From NCBI RefSeq assembly GCF_901933205.1, contig NC_044571.1, positions 54,039,530 through 54,103,529 of the forward strand: a stretch of DNA of 64,000 nt. Direction: 5' to 3'. A model generated the notes under the pieces. It ran no database searches. It saw only the letters and a program-made list of their open reading frames with translations, and had not been told where the DNA came from. This DNA comes from Camarhynchus parvulus (Eukaryota > Chordata > Aves > Passeriformes > Thraupidae). The translations under genes were made by a program, and so were the position numbers. Positions 11,901 to 26,490 of the stretch are shown here, in pieces. Each line of letters starts with the position of its first letter. Position 1 is the stretch's first letter.

Positions 11901-14488
11901 TGTTTCACTGCTTTCATTATGAAAAAATTTCATTCCAGCAAATCTTATCCTTACATGGTTTAGATTCTGCCCATTGCACTTCAAATTGTGCTTGTATCAT
12001 GTAATGGTGTAGGTATTCTTGGAAATGCTTTCCTTCAGGTAACTTCACACATTTGTCTTTTAGTACTGTCAAGCGAACTATTGAATTAGCAGTCCTGAAA
12101 GATAACATTCATTTCTTGATCAAGGAACAATGCAATAAAGGACCTACTTATGCTGGCTTTGTCAAAAACAAAGCTAGAGTCTGCCAATAAACGCAAATGC
12201 ACAGAGAGATCTCAGTCTGCCCTTATCCTGGTTGTTCTTAATAGCTGCATTTAGACTTCATATTGCCTTTCTCATGCCCTCATCATTTTTCATGCAAATA
12301 CCAGGCACCTTTTTCTTGAAAATTTCATTTTTTTAACCTAATTTGCAAAGGGTTTTACATTCTTAGCTTATGTAGTTCTTGTTGTCCTACTCCTCTGCCT
12401 GTTAGGAATTTAATGCATTATATACAGGAAACTCCTTTCTTCAAATTATTACATTTACAGTGGAATAGACAGATGACAAAGCAGACACTACAAAAATGCC
12501 AATGCCCTGAATGTTAAAATGAAATCTTAGTTTTTCAGTCCTTCTAGACTTACTATGCCAAGAGCTGGGATTTTACTAAGGTTCTTGTTACACCAAGCAA
12601 TCTGTTCCTCTGCAGAAGTAGTTGTGCAATGTCATTTGATTGTATTTTGTCCAGTAGTGTTCTACTTACTTGAGAGTTTTGGTTGTTTTTTTTTTTTTTT
12701 TGTCTTTTTCCACAATGTATTTCCACCTTTTCTGTCTTCTTATAAAATTACTTACAATTTAATGGGTCTTCTAATTGAAGCGAAAGTTGCTTGTTTGCAC
12801 TTAAAAGTAGCTTTCAGTGAATTTGTCATGTACCAGTAATAGAAGAGCTGTCTTTCTGTTATTAGCACTGCAGAATAAACCTATGGTTAATACCTTATTT
12901 ACACAAACTGAAGACGTTGGGCGACCTTGAAGCTACATTGTGTTCAGTGCCCTTTTTATAACCTTAATTACCAGGGAATACAGCGCTTTAAAGAAGGACT
13001 AACATTTCACTTTAACATCCACGATAATCTATTATAAAGCCAGCTAAGCCAGCCCCCAAATACAGAGAAATGTTATTACATGCTCAGCTAGCTGTCAAGG
13101 GCCCTGAGTCAGTGGCTTACAGTTATCAAAAGTAACAAGGTTGTTCAGAATTTCATCCAACAAAGCCAGCCAGCTTATGAAGGGATTAAGCACTCTTTGA
13201 TTAGAACAAATGGAACATATCCTGCCCTTTTAATTAGCATTCCCTTTCACTTGGTTTAGTCTGGTAATTTGACACTCTTACTAGCCAATGCAAGAAAAGG
13301 CTCAGTTGTGCCCTACCCATGAGTATTATAGCAGCAGTATATTAGTGTGCACTAGCTAAATTGTGAGCAATCTTGGAGATGATGCTCAACCTCCTATGAA
13401 AATCCCAAAGGCATAATGTCAACAGACAGAGTGTAATAATATTTAATGCAATGTGTGACAGCAGACCCCATGAGCCTTTAGGCACAATATATTGCCCTGA
13501 GGCCACAGCATTTCTACCTTCTATTCTAGACAACCAAAAAGATTTTATGACAGCTTTATTGATATTTTAGAAGTTCATATTTTAATTTCGCACTTAAGAT
13601 AAGTCAGTAACAGCAATGTCTGTTTGCAGTGGTGAAGAAATGAGTGAAAAATATGTTGAAAATAATGAAGTGTTCATATGAAGACAGCTTGGTGTGGAAA
13701 CATTCACCCTTGTCATGTTGAAAAGAAAGAAAACAGTTGTTTCATTGGAACACAAATACTGGCACCTTGAATTTGTACTACCTTTCCTCACCTTTTCCCT
13801 TACTTGGTATCTCAGTGTGGATTGGTATTTGATAAAGATTGAAGAAATTACAGGTGAGAGACCTGCTCTGCAGACCTCAGTTGTGCCAAACTCCGATGAC
13901 ACACTGAATAAATTGCTGGATGAAATTATCATCCATGTTTTTCAAGCTGCCTACTTTCTCTGATATCTTTCATTGACATGCATTTGAAATAAACCCCACT
14001 GTATGTTGTCCCTCTTTGTCTCAAATCAACTGCTTGAATGTGTACTTGAGAAGGTCCTCCTGCTCACCTATATCCTGTCATTCCCTCCTTTCTTCCATCC
14101 TTCTCTCTGTATGGTCCTAAGTGCAAAATATCCAGGTTTGTTTAGCACAAACAGTGGTGACAGTCAGCTCATGTTTCAAGAGCAGCTGCTCATCTCCTTC
14201 TCTCCACCCACCAGACATCACCCCTTCCTCAGATCTGCCCTGTGATCTGCTTGTGTAATCATTCCCAGAAGTATCTGTGTTAGAAAAGTTCTAACTTTTA
14301 AAGCATTTGAGTTAACTAAAATGATATTGACTTTATGGCTTATTTGGGAAGTAGGTATAATCTTGTTCCATTATTATTAAAATTTGACTTTTATCTTCTA
14401 TTTCTCATTCCTAAAAGTACAAAAGAAGTGTAGTATTTCATTTATATGGTCTTCTGCTGGACTACAAAACAACCAATTTAAAAATATA
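8991..14488. other. AT-rich noncoding DNA with T-rich runs
   Basis: T-rich low-complexity runs lie at about 9716-9782 and 12686-12701. Frames such as 10931-11269 plus (112 codons) and 13594-13932 minus (112 codons) are unrecognised. The latter overlaps a plus-strand frame of similar length, as expected by chance. Between about 12,890 and 13,330 the sequence is of mixed composition with TAATTA/AATTAG cores and no repeat signature, so it is a candidate conserved noncoding stretch. Confidence 0.55.
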
Positions 14489-14505
14489 ATTTTTTTTTTT
14501 TTTTT
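14489..14505. repeat. T17 homopolymer beside a CR1 tail
   Basis: An uninterrupted T tract lies directly upstream of the CR1 3' remnant. It may be pre-existing target sequence or a slippage product. CR1 elements do not carry poly(A) tails, so it is not a CR1 tail. Confidence 0.85.
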
Positions 14506-14544
14506 AAGGTCCCTTCCAACTCAAGCCATTCTGTGATTCTATGA
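14506..14544 (+). mobile_element. CR1 non-LTR retrotransposon, 39-bp 3' tail only
   Basis: The segment has the avian CR1 3' end: GGTCCCTTCCAACTC, followed by ATTCTGTG and ATTCTATG octamers at 14529-14543. CR1 elements end in ATTCTRTG microsatellite-like octamers instead of poly(A). Nearly all copies are truncated at the 5' end because reverse transcription starts at the tail. Only about 39 bp remain here, an extreme truncation. The internal wording (CAAGCCATTCTG) differs from the tails at 29.7 and 39.9 kb, which suggests a different CR1 subfamily. Confidence 0.85.
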
Positions 14545-17500
14545 CCAACTGGAATTAGATTTCATGTATTGTCTCCCAAAGCTATCATTATGTCTCCCAC
14601 CACACCTTTATTGTCCTGCAGTAGAGCGTTGAAGCAGACAATATAGCCCACATTTTTGTAGATATTTAGACTTTTGTTTTCAGTTCACACCAAGACTTTG
14701 GACGTACTAGAAATACTTGAGGGAACTTAGTTATCACTCCTCCCAAATTCTGTGAGTCGGCACTATTTTCTTAGGGCAGTAGAGCAGGATATTTGGTGTC
14801 TCTGCAGTATTAGATTTAGGAAAGACTGCTGGGAATTACATAGAGAAGCCTGTTTTTTTTTTCATTGGTCTTTTTCTTCAAGTACTTCACCTCTTATTGG
14901 GTTATTTGCCTGCCTACAGGCAGGAAGCAGTATAAATTACTGTAAAAAGCCATAGTAGCTGAAACTTCACTCTTATCACAGCTCTTAACCCTTTCTACAG
15001 TTTGTATTTTTGTGTGACCTCTGACAGAAACATTCAAAGGATATGCTTCAAATTCACTTTTCAGACCTCAACAATATTCTACATCTTTTTAGAAGGCAAA
15101 TTGTGGATGCTTAAAAAGTATACATTCTAAGAGACAATTCTAGTCCATTTTCAAGAATAGCATTTAGAAAAAATGAACGACAGCAAAATTCAATATGAAA
15201 ACTCTTTCTGAAGATAAAAGAAAAGAATAAAATTATTTTCCCTCGAGAATGAATAAAGTATAGAGAACAAATCAGTGTAAGGTTGGTGGGGTTTTTTTGT
15301 CATTTAACAAGAATTTCTGTTTTAATGAAAGAAAAAATAATATTTCAGATTGCCTGTCAAAAGTAAGATTCTTTATAATGATGCATGAAATGCCACCACA
15401 ATGATTTTTCTCCTTGATGTATATTTTTAAAAGATGATGGACATGTTTTGGTTTGGGCATAATTATTCAAGTCATGCATATCACTGTAGTTGCTTTTAAC
15501 TTTTCTCTTGTTTTCCAGTGTTATGTTGGTTTTTTTTTAATGTATCCTGAGATGTAAAAATCATTTGAAAATGACAAACCACCTAGTTTCAGGTAGACAT
15601 TTTCAAAAAGAAATTTCCTTGAAGGACAAAACATAATGAAATTAAGTGAAATAATTTATTTTTTCTCTTCTTTTTATAGAGGCTTTTAAGACATTTAATG
15701 TTCTATCAAATAATACTTCCTAGATTGTGTTTCTCTAATAGATGAATAACATGGAATTAAAGTAACTGAATAGAAGCTGTAAGGTAGTCATTTAGTTTCA
15801 TGAATATAAATATAGAAACAACTTGGGTAAGTTGCAGGATGAAATATAAAAATAATAATACATGACATCATAGGGAAAGTGGAAAGGGCCAAACAAAAGT
15901 ATTCAAGAATTTATCCAGAATGCGAGAAGAAGTGAAAAAAAAAGGATATAATTGTGGTTTATGCATTTCTTTAGAGAAGTTCTTTCATATGTTAAGATTT
16001 AACACAGAGAAATACTGTGAAAAACCACTGTTTCAATTCTCTTTTATGTGTGTCATAAAAACTTACTAAAGAATTAGTTACACAAAAACAAGGAAGGGTA
16101 CACTTGTCATTTGCTAATATGACTAAAAACCACTTTGATTTCACCTGTAAATATACACACATCAGATTGAAAAAAAAAAGGTGACGTAACATCTAGCAAA
16201 AAAATTATCTGGGAACAATTCAATTGCTAAGATATTTTGTTTCTGCCCCACACCCCACAATATACATAGAAATACAGAGACAGTGTGTATTCACACATTT
16301 GTGTGTGTTTACAATGAACCACATACATAAATATACTAGAGTGAAACATATAAGGAGACTCTCCACTAAAGATGGAAATATTTGTGTATTTTACCAGGTA
16401 TCTAGTTGTGCTCAGCTGTTCCCAACTGATTGTTCATTTGCCTCATTGATGCGAACAATGAAATTCCATCAAAAACTAACACAAGTTATATTAACAATTC
16501 ATAACTGAACTTCAAAAACAAGAGAAGAGAAAATATCCATTTTTTATCTGTGTCATTCAGTCTTCCAGGTGCTTTTTGAAGCGGAAATTTTAAAGAAAAT
16601 AATTTTTTTTTCTAGAGTATATTTGAAAATTCAAAGTCTGGTAGGTTTTTTTAGATGTGAATCTGTATGTTTCTAACATCTATAAAGTAATATCTAATGA
16701 CTCCTAAATAAAGGAGAAATGAAAGAAGCCAGTTAAAGATTAAACAATATATCTTTACTTAAGCTCAAATGGGAAACACAAATATTTGTTATTGCAATTC
16801 ATAACTTATGATTACAGAGTTGATGTGTTTATGCATTTATGTACTAATTTATTATCCACTGCATGTATAATAAATAATGCTAATTTAATTATGCCTGATC
16901 AAATTATTAGAAGAGGGAGGAACCAAAATTGCTTTCCTGGGAATGTTATAAAAGGTTTGCAGAATAAAAAGGAAACTTTGAACAGAATAGAAGAGGCTCT
17001 CATATCAGAAGTTGTTTAGAGCAGTTTATCACAAACGACGAATCCTTCTACTTGTTTTTGAAGGTACTGATATTGGCAAAGGATATTAATAAGAAACTAA
17101 TGTTTAAAAGGAATGCATCATTATGAAATCATTCTGAAATTACTTTAATAATAAGAGTATGACAATGAGAATGTTTAAGGGCTTGGTAAGATGTTTAGTG
17201 ATTCAGCTATGATTAGCTTTTTATGAATATTTAAAGATGCATAGATACATTTGGATTGCATTACAAAATACTTTTGTTATCCTGTCATCAAAAATTTTCT
17301 TCCTTTAATTTTTTAGGTTTTATATATTACTGACTTGCCAGTATTCTGTAGTTGCTAAGATGAGCTACCCTATCTATCAAATTTTAAATTGTGATCTCTG
17401 CAGTTTGTGTAGCACAGTATTCCAATAGATTGGAAAAAAAAAGGAACAGAAAAAGAAAAAGCTCAGAAAAAGCCACTATTTTTAAGAACCTAGAAAATGC

Positions 17501-19286
17501 CATCTGAGCAAAATAGCAGATATGTGTTCACCATAAACTTTAGAGATCTAATTTTCGCAAACATTAGGTGCTTCAAATAAAAGGAGAATTAATTCTACTC
17601 TAGTTAATATAAATTCAAATTAAATCACAGAATGGTTATATTATTCTTCCTGTTACTAATTTTAAGTGATAAATTGTGTAGAAAGAGGTGTAAGAATAAT
17701 AGACTGGTGTATTCTTTAATTTGTCAAATAAGCACACTTTGCAATCAAGCTTCTTGCAAGCTCTTTTTTGAAAGCTCAAATACATATTGATGTATTTGAA
17801 ACTATTTTACCTAAGTAAAATACTACTGATAGCTCTAAATTTGGCAGGAATCATGACTTCACAGATGCTCCTTAAGGAAATATTCCGTGGTACTGGAAAT
17901 CTGACAGCAAAAAGAGAGAAATAGAAAGCTCACGAGAGAGCTCTTGTTCTCTCTAATCACAGACATTTGACGTTCTGTCCAATCATAGGAATTTACAGTC
18001 ATGTCCATGGCGTTTGAGCTGTGCCACAGCATTGATCAGGATACTGCCCATTCTGGCAATCTTTGAGTGCCATCAATGCTTTTAGTGTTAGTTTATCTAG
18101 CAACTTTGAGAAAACTGTACATATATATGGTGCAGAGCTGTCTAGTGCATTGGAAAACTCCTTCCACTGAGGAGTGGAAGAAGAAAAGGAGAAAGAAGTT
18201 GGGAAGCATTCTTGAGTTCCCTAACATGCAATGAGTTGACATTTAAGGCCTACAATTTAGTTTAAGGCACAGTTGATACCAGTACACTACTCCAAATTGA
18301 GCAGTTTGGTATCTTATTGAATATATTTTCAATTCTTATTGAGTATACATTTCGTCTACAATTGACTGCAGAGCTACATTATACAGAGCTGGAAAATTTG
18401 GCCTAGCAGGCAGATATTTTGGATAAGACTTTTGTTACACATCTATACTTTTCAACACTTATCTAAAATATCAATACTTAGCTGAATTATCCATATATCA
18501 TTACTTTTTAAATTATTCAGATGCCATTTTCTTTATTGTTTTCCTGAGACAGACTTTCATTTGTGAAAGAAGCTGCAATACTGTATTGATAATTGCAAGT
18601 CACATAGCGTATAGGAATAGTGCATGCAACAATACAATATAGAAAACAAGGCAAAGTTACAGTTCTTATGTTTCTTCTTACTAGAATTAGTTACTCAACA
18701 GAATCAGCTCTCTGCTAGCTGACTAGTGAAAGCAAAACACATCCTACTCATGTGCTGACATATATCTTTCTGCAAAATATTGGGCACTAGATTTAAAAAA
18801 GGCCAGAGGCAAAGTTGATGGTTTATGGCTTTGGACGGATGAGGCCTATGTCTATCCTAGAAAATTAAGAAGAACATAGTATGTTGGTCCTGAGGACAAA
18901 GAACATAGAAATTATTTAATCCATACAGCTATAATCCCTGCCTCTGATAAATAGATTTGTTCTGTTGAAAGAGATAGGAGCAACCATTTTAGCAACAGTG
19001 TATCCTTGTGCTTAGTTTTAGAAATACCTGAGGTTTTAACAGAAAAGTACTGCCTGACCTGGACCAAATCTATGCTAACTGCTGAATAGTTTGGTCATGT
19101 GCCCTGGCCAGCTCAGCGTTTTAAGCACAGAGCTGACTGATTTCTAATCCTTACACGCTAACACTGTTCAGTGAAAGAAACAAGAAGAACTTCTATGAAG
19201 CCACCACCTTGAAATCTCTCATCCCAACATCCATCATTCCTTTGCTATTAAAAAGAAAATCTACCAATCAAACATTCTCTCCAGTC

Positions 19287-19360
19287 AAAAAAACCACAAA
19301 AAACAACACCAAAAAAAAAAAAAACCCAAAAAAACAAAAAAAACCCCAAAAACTGCAAAA
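19287..19360. repeat. A-rich low-complexity tract with C interruptions
   Basis: The tract consists of long A runs broken by short C runs (AAAACCC, AACCCC). It gives a lysine/asparagine/threonine-rich pseudo-peptide in the plus-strand frame 19209-19478, which should not be taken as a protein. Confidence 0.85.
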
Positions 19361-22300
19361 TAAACCTACTACTTGGCCAATTATTGTTTTCCTAAGTAGA
19401 CGTCTCTGTCATGATCAGAGGATCAGTATGGGTTATTTTCAGTTTATATATTTATCCAATAAAGTATTATGCTTCTAAAATATTTATGCCATAATGCTAA
19501 CATTTAAGTTTTTGTTTTCTCTCTTATAAAAGGCTTATTTGATCTTTTGTGACATTAGAAAAAGACCAATCGTAACTGTTAATATTTCAAGGTATGTTTT
19601 GGTTTTATGGGGGTTTTTGCCGAAGTTCTATGAAAATTCTAATATTAAGCAAGGATTATATTGATCTGCTGGTAGATTGAACACTGGATGAAGTCCATAT
19701 TGGTTTTCTTACTTTTTCCAGGACAGCAGTGTTGGGCAGATGTGAAGCAGGATGATTTGCTGTCAGTGAATATGTACTTTATCAGATCATAGATAATTAC
19801 TGCTACCTAAAATAGCTCTCATATTTTTAAGACCCATTTCACTCTTCACTTGTCAGAAGTCTGATTAATAAACATAGGCACTTCTTTATTCCTGGCAGCT
19901 TTACAGCTTAGTGTCAAATGCATGTCTCATTTAGTTTTAGTTGTTTAGCTTCATATGCCTAATTAAACTACTATAATGGAAACACAAAAATTTGGAAAGA
20001 TTTGCCCCCAAAGTCTTCTGAAATCTGCAGCTGTTTCAATATTTCATTATTTCTGTAATATTTCTGAGATATTTTAATAATAAAGAAGGAAATTGCTATT
20101 TCAAAGCAGTAAAAAAGAGTTGGTGAAACATTTCTTTGTATGTGGTTGCATATTCCAAATTTGTCATATGCCTCTAAGATCATTCTTTCATAAGTTTAAG
20201 AATCTTGAGAAGCGTAATTATATAATTGTACTGACCATTACATTTTTAATGTTCCTTTTTGTTTGTCAGAAGAAAATGTATTTTTTTAAAATACATTGGG
20301 ACTAAGCTTCATACTGTGCTAGAGAACTTTACCAGTGACCTGTGTACTAAAAAGTTATGAAAACCCTGTATCGGAGATAGACGACATCAATATTGATTTT
20401 AGGAAAAGAAAAAGAGAAGCTTTCTCTTCAGGATACAGACAGATATATTGGCTTCTTTGTGTCACTGGTATTCACTGTGCCATTGATATTCATTTTGCCA
20501 TTTGGGGAATTTCTTGAGAAATGGCCTGGTAAGGGAAGTACCCCAAACAACAGAAGTAAAACTGTGCTGTGCCACATGTAAAATCAGATTAACTGGTACA
20601 TGGATTTAGGGAGTCTTTCACATGCATGGGTCATGGGTTTTATTTACAGAGTTAAGATATGGGAAAGCAATCTCTAAGAAGGAAGTATCTAGCTATTTGA
20701 AAATTTTTCTTTCCTTATTTACCTCCTATTAGGAATAACTTCCTCATACACCAAACTTTAATTTACATATTTTTAAACTTTTTCTTTTTTCCAAGAAGAT
20801 AACTTTTGTTAAGACTTAATTTTAAACTGATGAGATCAATTTGGAATGAATACCACACTGGTGTATAGGCATATTGCCTTTCCCCATCAATTTCTAAAAA
20901 CCTTCACACTTTTTTAGAGTAACTGGGAATCTAAAGTTTAGAGAGATTGGATCCATGGTAAAGCTGCACAGCAGTTTAAAGTAAAAAGATGCAGACACTG
21001 AATGTTGTAGGAAAACATAGTGTAAGAGAAAAAGTTAAGTTGGCACAAGATATATCAGATAGCTATAAATTCCTGTGTTCAGATATCTGAAATTCAGAAG
21101 TGAATATCTGTCATTTATCTCATGTCCTTATGCCAGCTGCCCATAGCGTTTCCTTTGTATATCTTCTGTGCATCCCCAAAAGTTTTGGGAAACTCAATTT
21201 TTGATACCTAATCAGATCCTATATACTTAAAATCACGGAAAGTTGTCTAAATCAACATGAAACAAGATGATTTTAGTTAGGACAGATGCAGTGTGCAGTA
21301 TTGATGCTCCAGTAAAGCTTCAAATCCATTCAGAAAATAAAAGCTCTTTCTCAGGTATTTGTGAACAAGAGATAGTTCATTGAAGAATTGCTGGAATTCT
21401 TGTTTCACGACTTTTAAAAACTGTCACATCTCAAAAGGCTTTTTTAATAATAGAAGATGGATTAGGACTGGCCCTAAAGTTTACAGAAATAATGCACTGA
21501 ATGTGAAGAACCAGCTGACTATGCATGATATTTTTGCTGCTAGGAAAAAACCTCCAAAACCAGAACACTAAACCTAAACAAATACTTCACATAATCCTGA
21601 ATAAATAAGTGGTTTGAAATTTGCAAAAATGTATGGTTCTTTAATTTTTGAACACAAATAGTCCATTGATGAATCTACCTTCTGGAATTTGTGTTTAAAT
21701 ATCCTATTCTGAGCAAGTATTAGTGCTTAATGTTTAGCAATATAAGACAAGAAGCATAGAAAGGTAAAATAATGTTTATCGACACACCTATTTGAAAGTC
21801 TACAAAATAGCACTATTTAAGCAATCCCTTTTTTTTTCGCATAATACTTCACAAGAAATAGCAAAGAATTTTTTCACTTGATTTACTATGCAATAAAATG
21901 GTAAAGCCTCCAAGACTTTTCTGAAATGATACCACTAACAGGGATACCAGGTGTGGTTTACAAGACCATAAATCTTCCATCTGCTGTATATACAATTGTA
22001 TCTGCCTTCGAATTTCTGCTAAAGATGATCCCAAACTCACTTCTTAGAACACTAAAATGATGGCTTGGATACTGGAAGAAGAAAAAAATTGCTCAATACA
22101 GAGAAATGTTATTGAAAACTAATAACTCAAATTTTTGTGTCTTCAGGATGTCACTGCTAGAAATCAAGGAACATGTGAAAGAAAGGTATAAAATTCTAGT
22201 TCTATATTTATATTTACCAATACTGTAATGCTGCCACTTACAACTCACCTGTGATTAACTCTGGAATAATTTTGCAATAAAATTAAATAAATAATTATTG

Positions 22301-24459
22301 TTTCAAATATTTTCATGTACACCTATGACCACATAATAATTCAAGTAGTTAACTAAGCTGAAATTAAATTTAGTCACAAAAAGCAACATTCTGAAGAACT
22401 TGTCCCAGTCCCATCACTTAATTCAATGTTTGTTGCCATGTCACATCTCCCTTTTTCCCTGTGTAGTGCTTATTGATTTCAGTTGCGCCTTTACTTGATT
22501 CTAACACTTTTACACACTTCAATTTTCTTATGTATGTGGAACGATTTTGTATCTGTAACTTGAATACCCCCACCATTTTCTGGTTTTATCTATGTTCTTC
22601 TTGAAAGTGTATCTTGAGATTTATTGTCATCTCATCAAATTGGGAAATTAAATCTAGATTGCAACTGGAAGTTATGATCCAATAATATGATAATGAAAAA
22701 AAAATTATAAATCAGAACTTTCATTTATATTCTGGCTATTTGGTTGGAATTCTTACCATGATTTTTCCCTACCAAATCATATATTCCTATTTGGAAATGT
22801 CCATAATCCATGTTTATCAAGCTCATTGTTTTCTTATAGCTGTGTCCTTCAAGTTTACTGGCAGTAGAATAGGATCCTAATCCTGTAGTTAGAAATTATA
22901 ACCAAATAGCTTTGACATGCAAATGTATTTTTAATTAAAAAAAAAAAAACACTATAGGAATTTTAACTTGGAAAAAAACCACGGATCAAATTTTTAAGGC
23001 ATTGTGCTTAAATAATTCATCAAAAATAAAATGGGGGTGATGGGTGACATAAAAAAGAACTATGATGGTTCATTAGTCTTGTTGGTATATCACACAATGA
23101 AAGAATGACAAGATATTCAATAATTCTGAAAGAAAAGATAATTTTAAACATGAGATCTATGGTTTGAAGCAGGTGTGTTTAGACAGAATTGAACAGCAAA
23201 AGGAAGCATAGCTTAGCTTGTTGCTTCATATATATATACGTGTGTGTGTATCTGACATTTCTAAATTAACATCTTTGAGGCTGTTTGAAAGTGGTACACT
23301 AAAGAAGTATGCAGAGGTAAGTTTTAATTTAGTTGACTGTTCAGAGAATTGAGTGAAGCTCAAAGTTAAGAGCAAATGGAAGTCAGAGAAAACTCTGATT
23401 CAGAGGAGAACTTTTCAGCACATGATTCCTATATTTTCTAGAAAGTATTGTGGTCTGCAAAACATAGTCTGCACTGAATATTTTCACTGTTTAAGCTTGT
23501 ACTAAATATTTTTTGAGGAAACTGGATTTATTCTGTGTCCCAAATTTCTGACACTGTTATGTAGTTTAGAGAGCTGGCATATTCTCTGTAACATCTGACT
23601 TACCTCCCCGTCCCAGTCCAGTATTTAAGTTAGATACCTTAGTTTGAAGGATGGTTCTTGTAGCATTTTCCCCCACCTCCACGTTTTTTTTCTTTTCCTC
23701 AAGCAGAACAACCAACTTTGTTCAAAATTTGTACAGGGTCCAAATACATTCTGGTTTAGTTTGCTTTGGCTTGTTCTGCTAGATGCCTATTCAGCTAAAG
23801 GGAATTTGTACTTCTGCCCACAAGCTGTTGCTTTTTCCTATGTTAATCCTGTCATTTTGCCTGTAGAACATTGTGCCATAACTTGGTGTATAAAGTCTCA
23901 GTAAGCATTAAAGGCAACTTCTCCACAGTAATCAAACATGGGAATTTAATTGGTTTTTGATAGCTTAAAATCTGAGGAATCTCATCAGTTGAAGGCCAGC
24001 TACTACAAGACACTCACACAGGGTCCAGTTTGCGTATAAACAAAACATGCGTGTGTAAACATCACAAGTAATTTTAGCATAAATTGAAATACAGATATCC
24101 ATGAGAAACAAAGCTATAATTTAAAGACAGGAAAACAGATTGATTTTTGTCATCAGAGTTTTTTATATAAAATAATCTGAAATCCTTGAGCAGAAATTCA
24201 AATGGAAAGACAATTCAGTCTGTCTCCCTAGAACATTGGAACAAGCAACAGTAAACAGAGATAATAAAATGACAAATAGTCCAGATACTGTAACTTTTAT
24301 AGTTCTTCTGCTTTTCAGAGATTTTTCACAAATGCTTTAGTTTTGAACCTTTTTATGTTTCTTCTGTATCTCCTAAATAGTTTACTATAATACAGAAATT
24401 TTTAAACTGTCCTTTTTTATATTATCCATCTGTGGGACTATCTGTCGGAAAGTGAAATT

Positions 24460-24502
24460 ATTATATGCTTAGGAGTATTGAGTATATATGGAAGCATATA
24501 AT
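24460..24502. repeat. 11-bp perfect inverted repeat
   Basis: The arms ATTATATGCTT (24460-24470) and AAGCATATAAT (24492-24502) are perfectly complementary across a 21-base spacer. There is no flanking target duplication and nothing between the arms suggests a transposon. It is probably chance or a small cruciform-capable site. Confidence 0.6.
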
Positions 24503-26140
24503 GACTAGAATTGTTAGGATGTCCTTTAGTATGCTGGAAAAATAGTGAGATGGTTTCACAGTCCTCTCTTTTAAGTAATTAGGTCCTCTAAACTTTGTAC
24601 AGAAGCATATACAGAGCTTCATAAGAGTGATGCTTTATTTTAATTTAATTTCAGTGGATAATTCTATTCCCATTTATAAATAGTAAATAAAACTGACTGT
24701 GATTGTAGTTGGAAAATAAGTGCTTCAATATCTACAGTTTCAACACATCGATGATGACGTACAAAAATAACAATTTATTTTTGAACTCCTGTTTAACACA
24801 GGACATTGTGACAAGATTTTTCCAATAGTGTATAACTTTTCTTTTGTTATCAAAGAAAATGTCATGTTTTGCTTTCAATCTCAGAGTAACAATCTTATAT
24901 CTGAGTTCAGGGACTGCATTTTCAAAACATCATATTTTAGTGTGAACTACTGACAAGCTGATATATGAAAAAGTCTATCAACAAAAAGTGTATCCAAAAG
25001 ACCTTTAAAAGTAACCCTAAACTGAGTAACTGATTGTAAGCTTATGATATTGGAACTCCTCACACATATCTCCTAAAAGATGTCTGTAGATTTCACATAT
25101 ATTTCATAACAGCCTAAGTAATGCAAGCTAACCCAATTTTGCTGTATCACACTTGTCAAGGCACCCAGATGATCCGTGCAATCATCTGGATTTATGATCC
25201 AAGAAAAGTAGAAATTCCATGAGGGGACCATAATAGAGAGAAACACTGAAAGAAATACCAGTTCCACGCAGAAAGTAAGAATCAGTTTCTGATAACTACT
25301 TTCAGTTCAGATATGTTCATGCTTTCAGAACCACTTCTTTTATAGTGAGTGTCTTATTAAACTTCCTAAAATAGTTATAAAATAGATGTTCTTTTCCCAT
25401 TAAACAACAAGATCAACCTAATGGGAGAATAGAGCTCATTTTTACTCCTGGGATTTCACTTGAGGAGATTGTTGAAGCTTGCTTCAGTCAAACATCCAGT
25501 GCAAATTCACTGGCTAAGCGCCAGATCAAAGAACTACAGTACTGTTCAAAGTGCCATGAGCTACAATCTGATTTCCAGAGGCATGAAAGAAAATGGAAGG
25601 GAAAAGCAAAGAAGTAAAAGATGGACAGATTGTTTAAAGTTATAGTATAGTGGCAAAGGCCAATGATATACAGAAAAAAAGTAAAAAACAAAGCCACACT
25701 ATAACTCTGGTAGTATTTCTATTTTCATTCCAGTAGGGGAAAATATTAAAAAAAATAAAAATTATCCAAGTATATGATAAAAGCAAAATGTTGGTTATGG
25801 ACAGACAAGATCAGGAAGTATCGAAAAGATTGGACTACTTGGTAAAAGTATATTCTCTAAATCTGAAAACACATGACTATGAATTTCAGAGAACTCAGGA
25901 AAAAGTCCTGGCAAGTGATGGCTGTAACAACCCAGTTGCAGAATGTTTTTAAGTCAGTAATAAAGAAGCTTGTCTTGCTACTGTGGGTATTTTAACAGCA
26001 AATTATATTTTCACATCAAGTTCCAGTCTAAAGTTAAAATATTTAGCTTACACTATTTCTATTGGTACATTTCCTGAAGAAAAAGTGCAGTCATTTGCAG
26101 GTATTATGGGTAGAAGTGTCCTCTAATGCTCAGTATCTGT

Positions 26141-26168
26141 TTTATTTTATTTTATTTATTTTATTTAT
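26141..26168. repeat. (TTTTA)n-type low-complexity tract
   Basis: A short run of TTTTA and TTTA units, AT-rich and imperfect. Confidence 0.8.
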
Positions 26169-26456
26169 CTTCTGCAGTATTACCCTCCTGCTTTAGCCAT
26201 AACAGCAACTTAGAGTCCAAACGTATTTACTCTGGATGCTAGTGTGGAATCTCCTGGGGAAACTGTTACATCCACTCTCACTTGCTGGGGTGTTGGGGGT
26301 GTAACATTCTCCAAATCCTTGCATACAATAAAAAAATGTGCAGTTTAAAAGAAATAAAGCACATGGGGATAAACTATGTACTCAGACAAAAGAAGAAAAG
26401 TATTTTCTAGCTTGCAGGTATATTGAAACTCAATAATTACAAGCAAAATAGAAAAT

Positions 26457-26490
26457 TAGGAACTACAAGTAATGTAGGAACTACAAGTAA
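26457..26490 (+). repeat. 18-bp-period tandem duplication
   Basis: The 16-mer TAGGAACTACAAGTAA occurs at 26457-26472 and again at 26475-26490, with two bases between the copies. This is a simple local duplication with no element structure. Confidence 0.8.

Noticed and set aside
13594..13963. Two overlapping frames of 112 and 89 codons on opposite strands
   Set aside because: Neither is recognisable, and mutual overlap on both strands is typical of chance frames.
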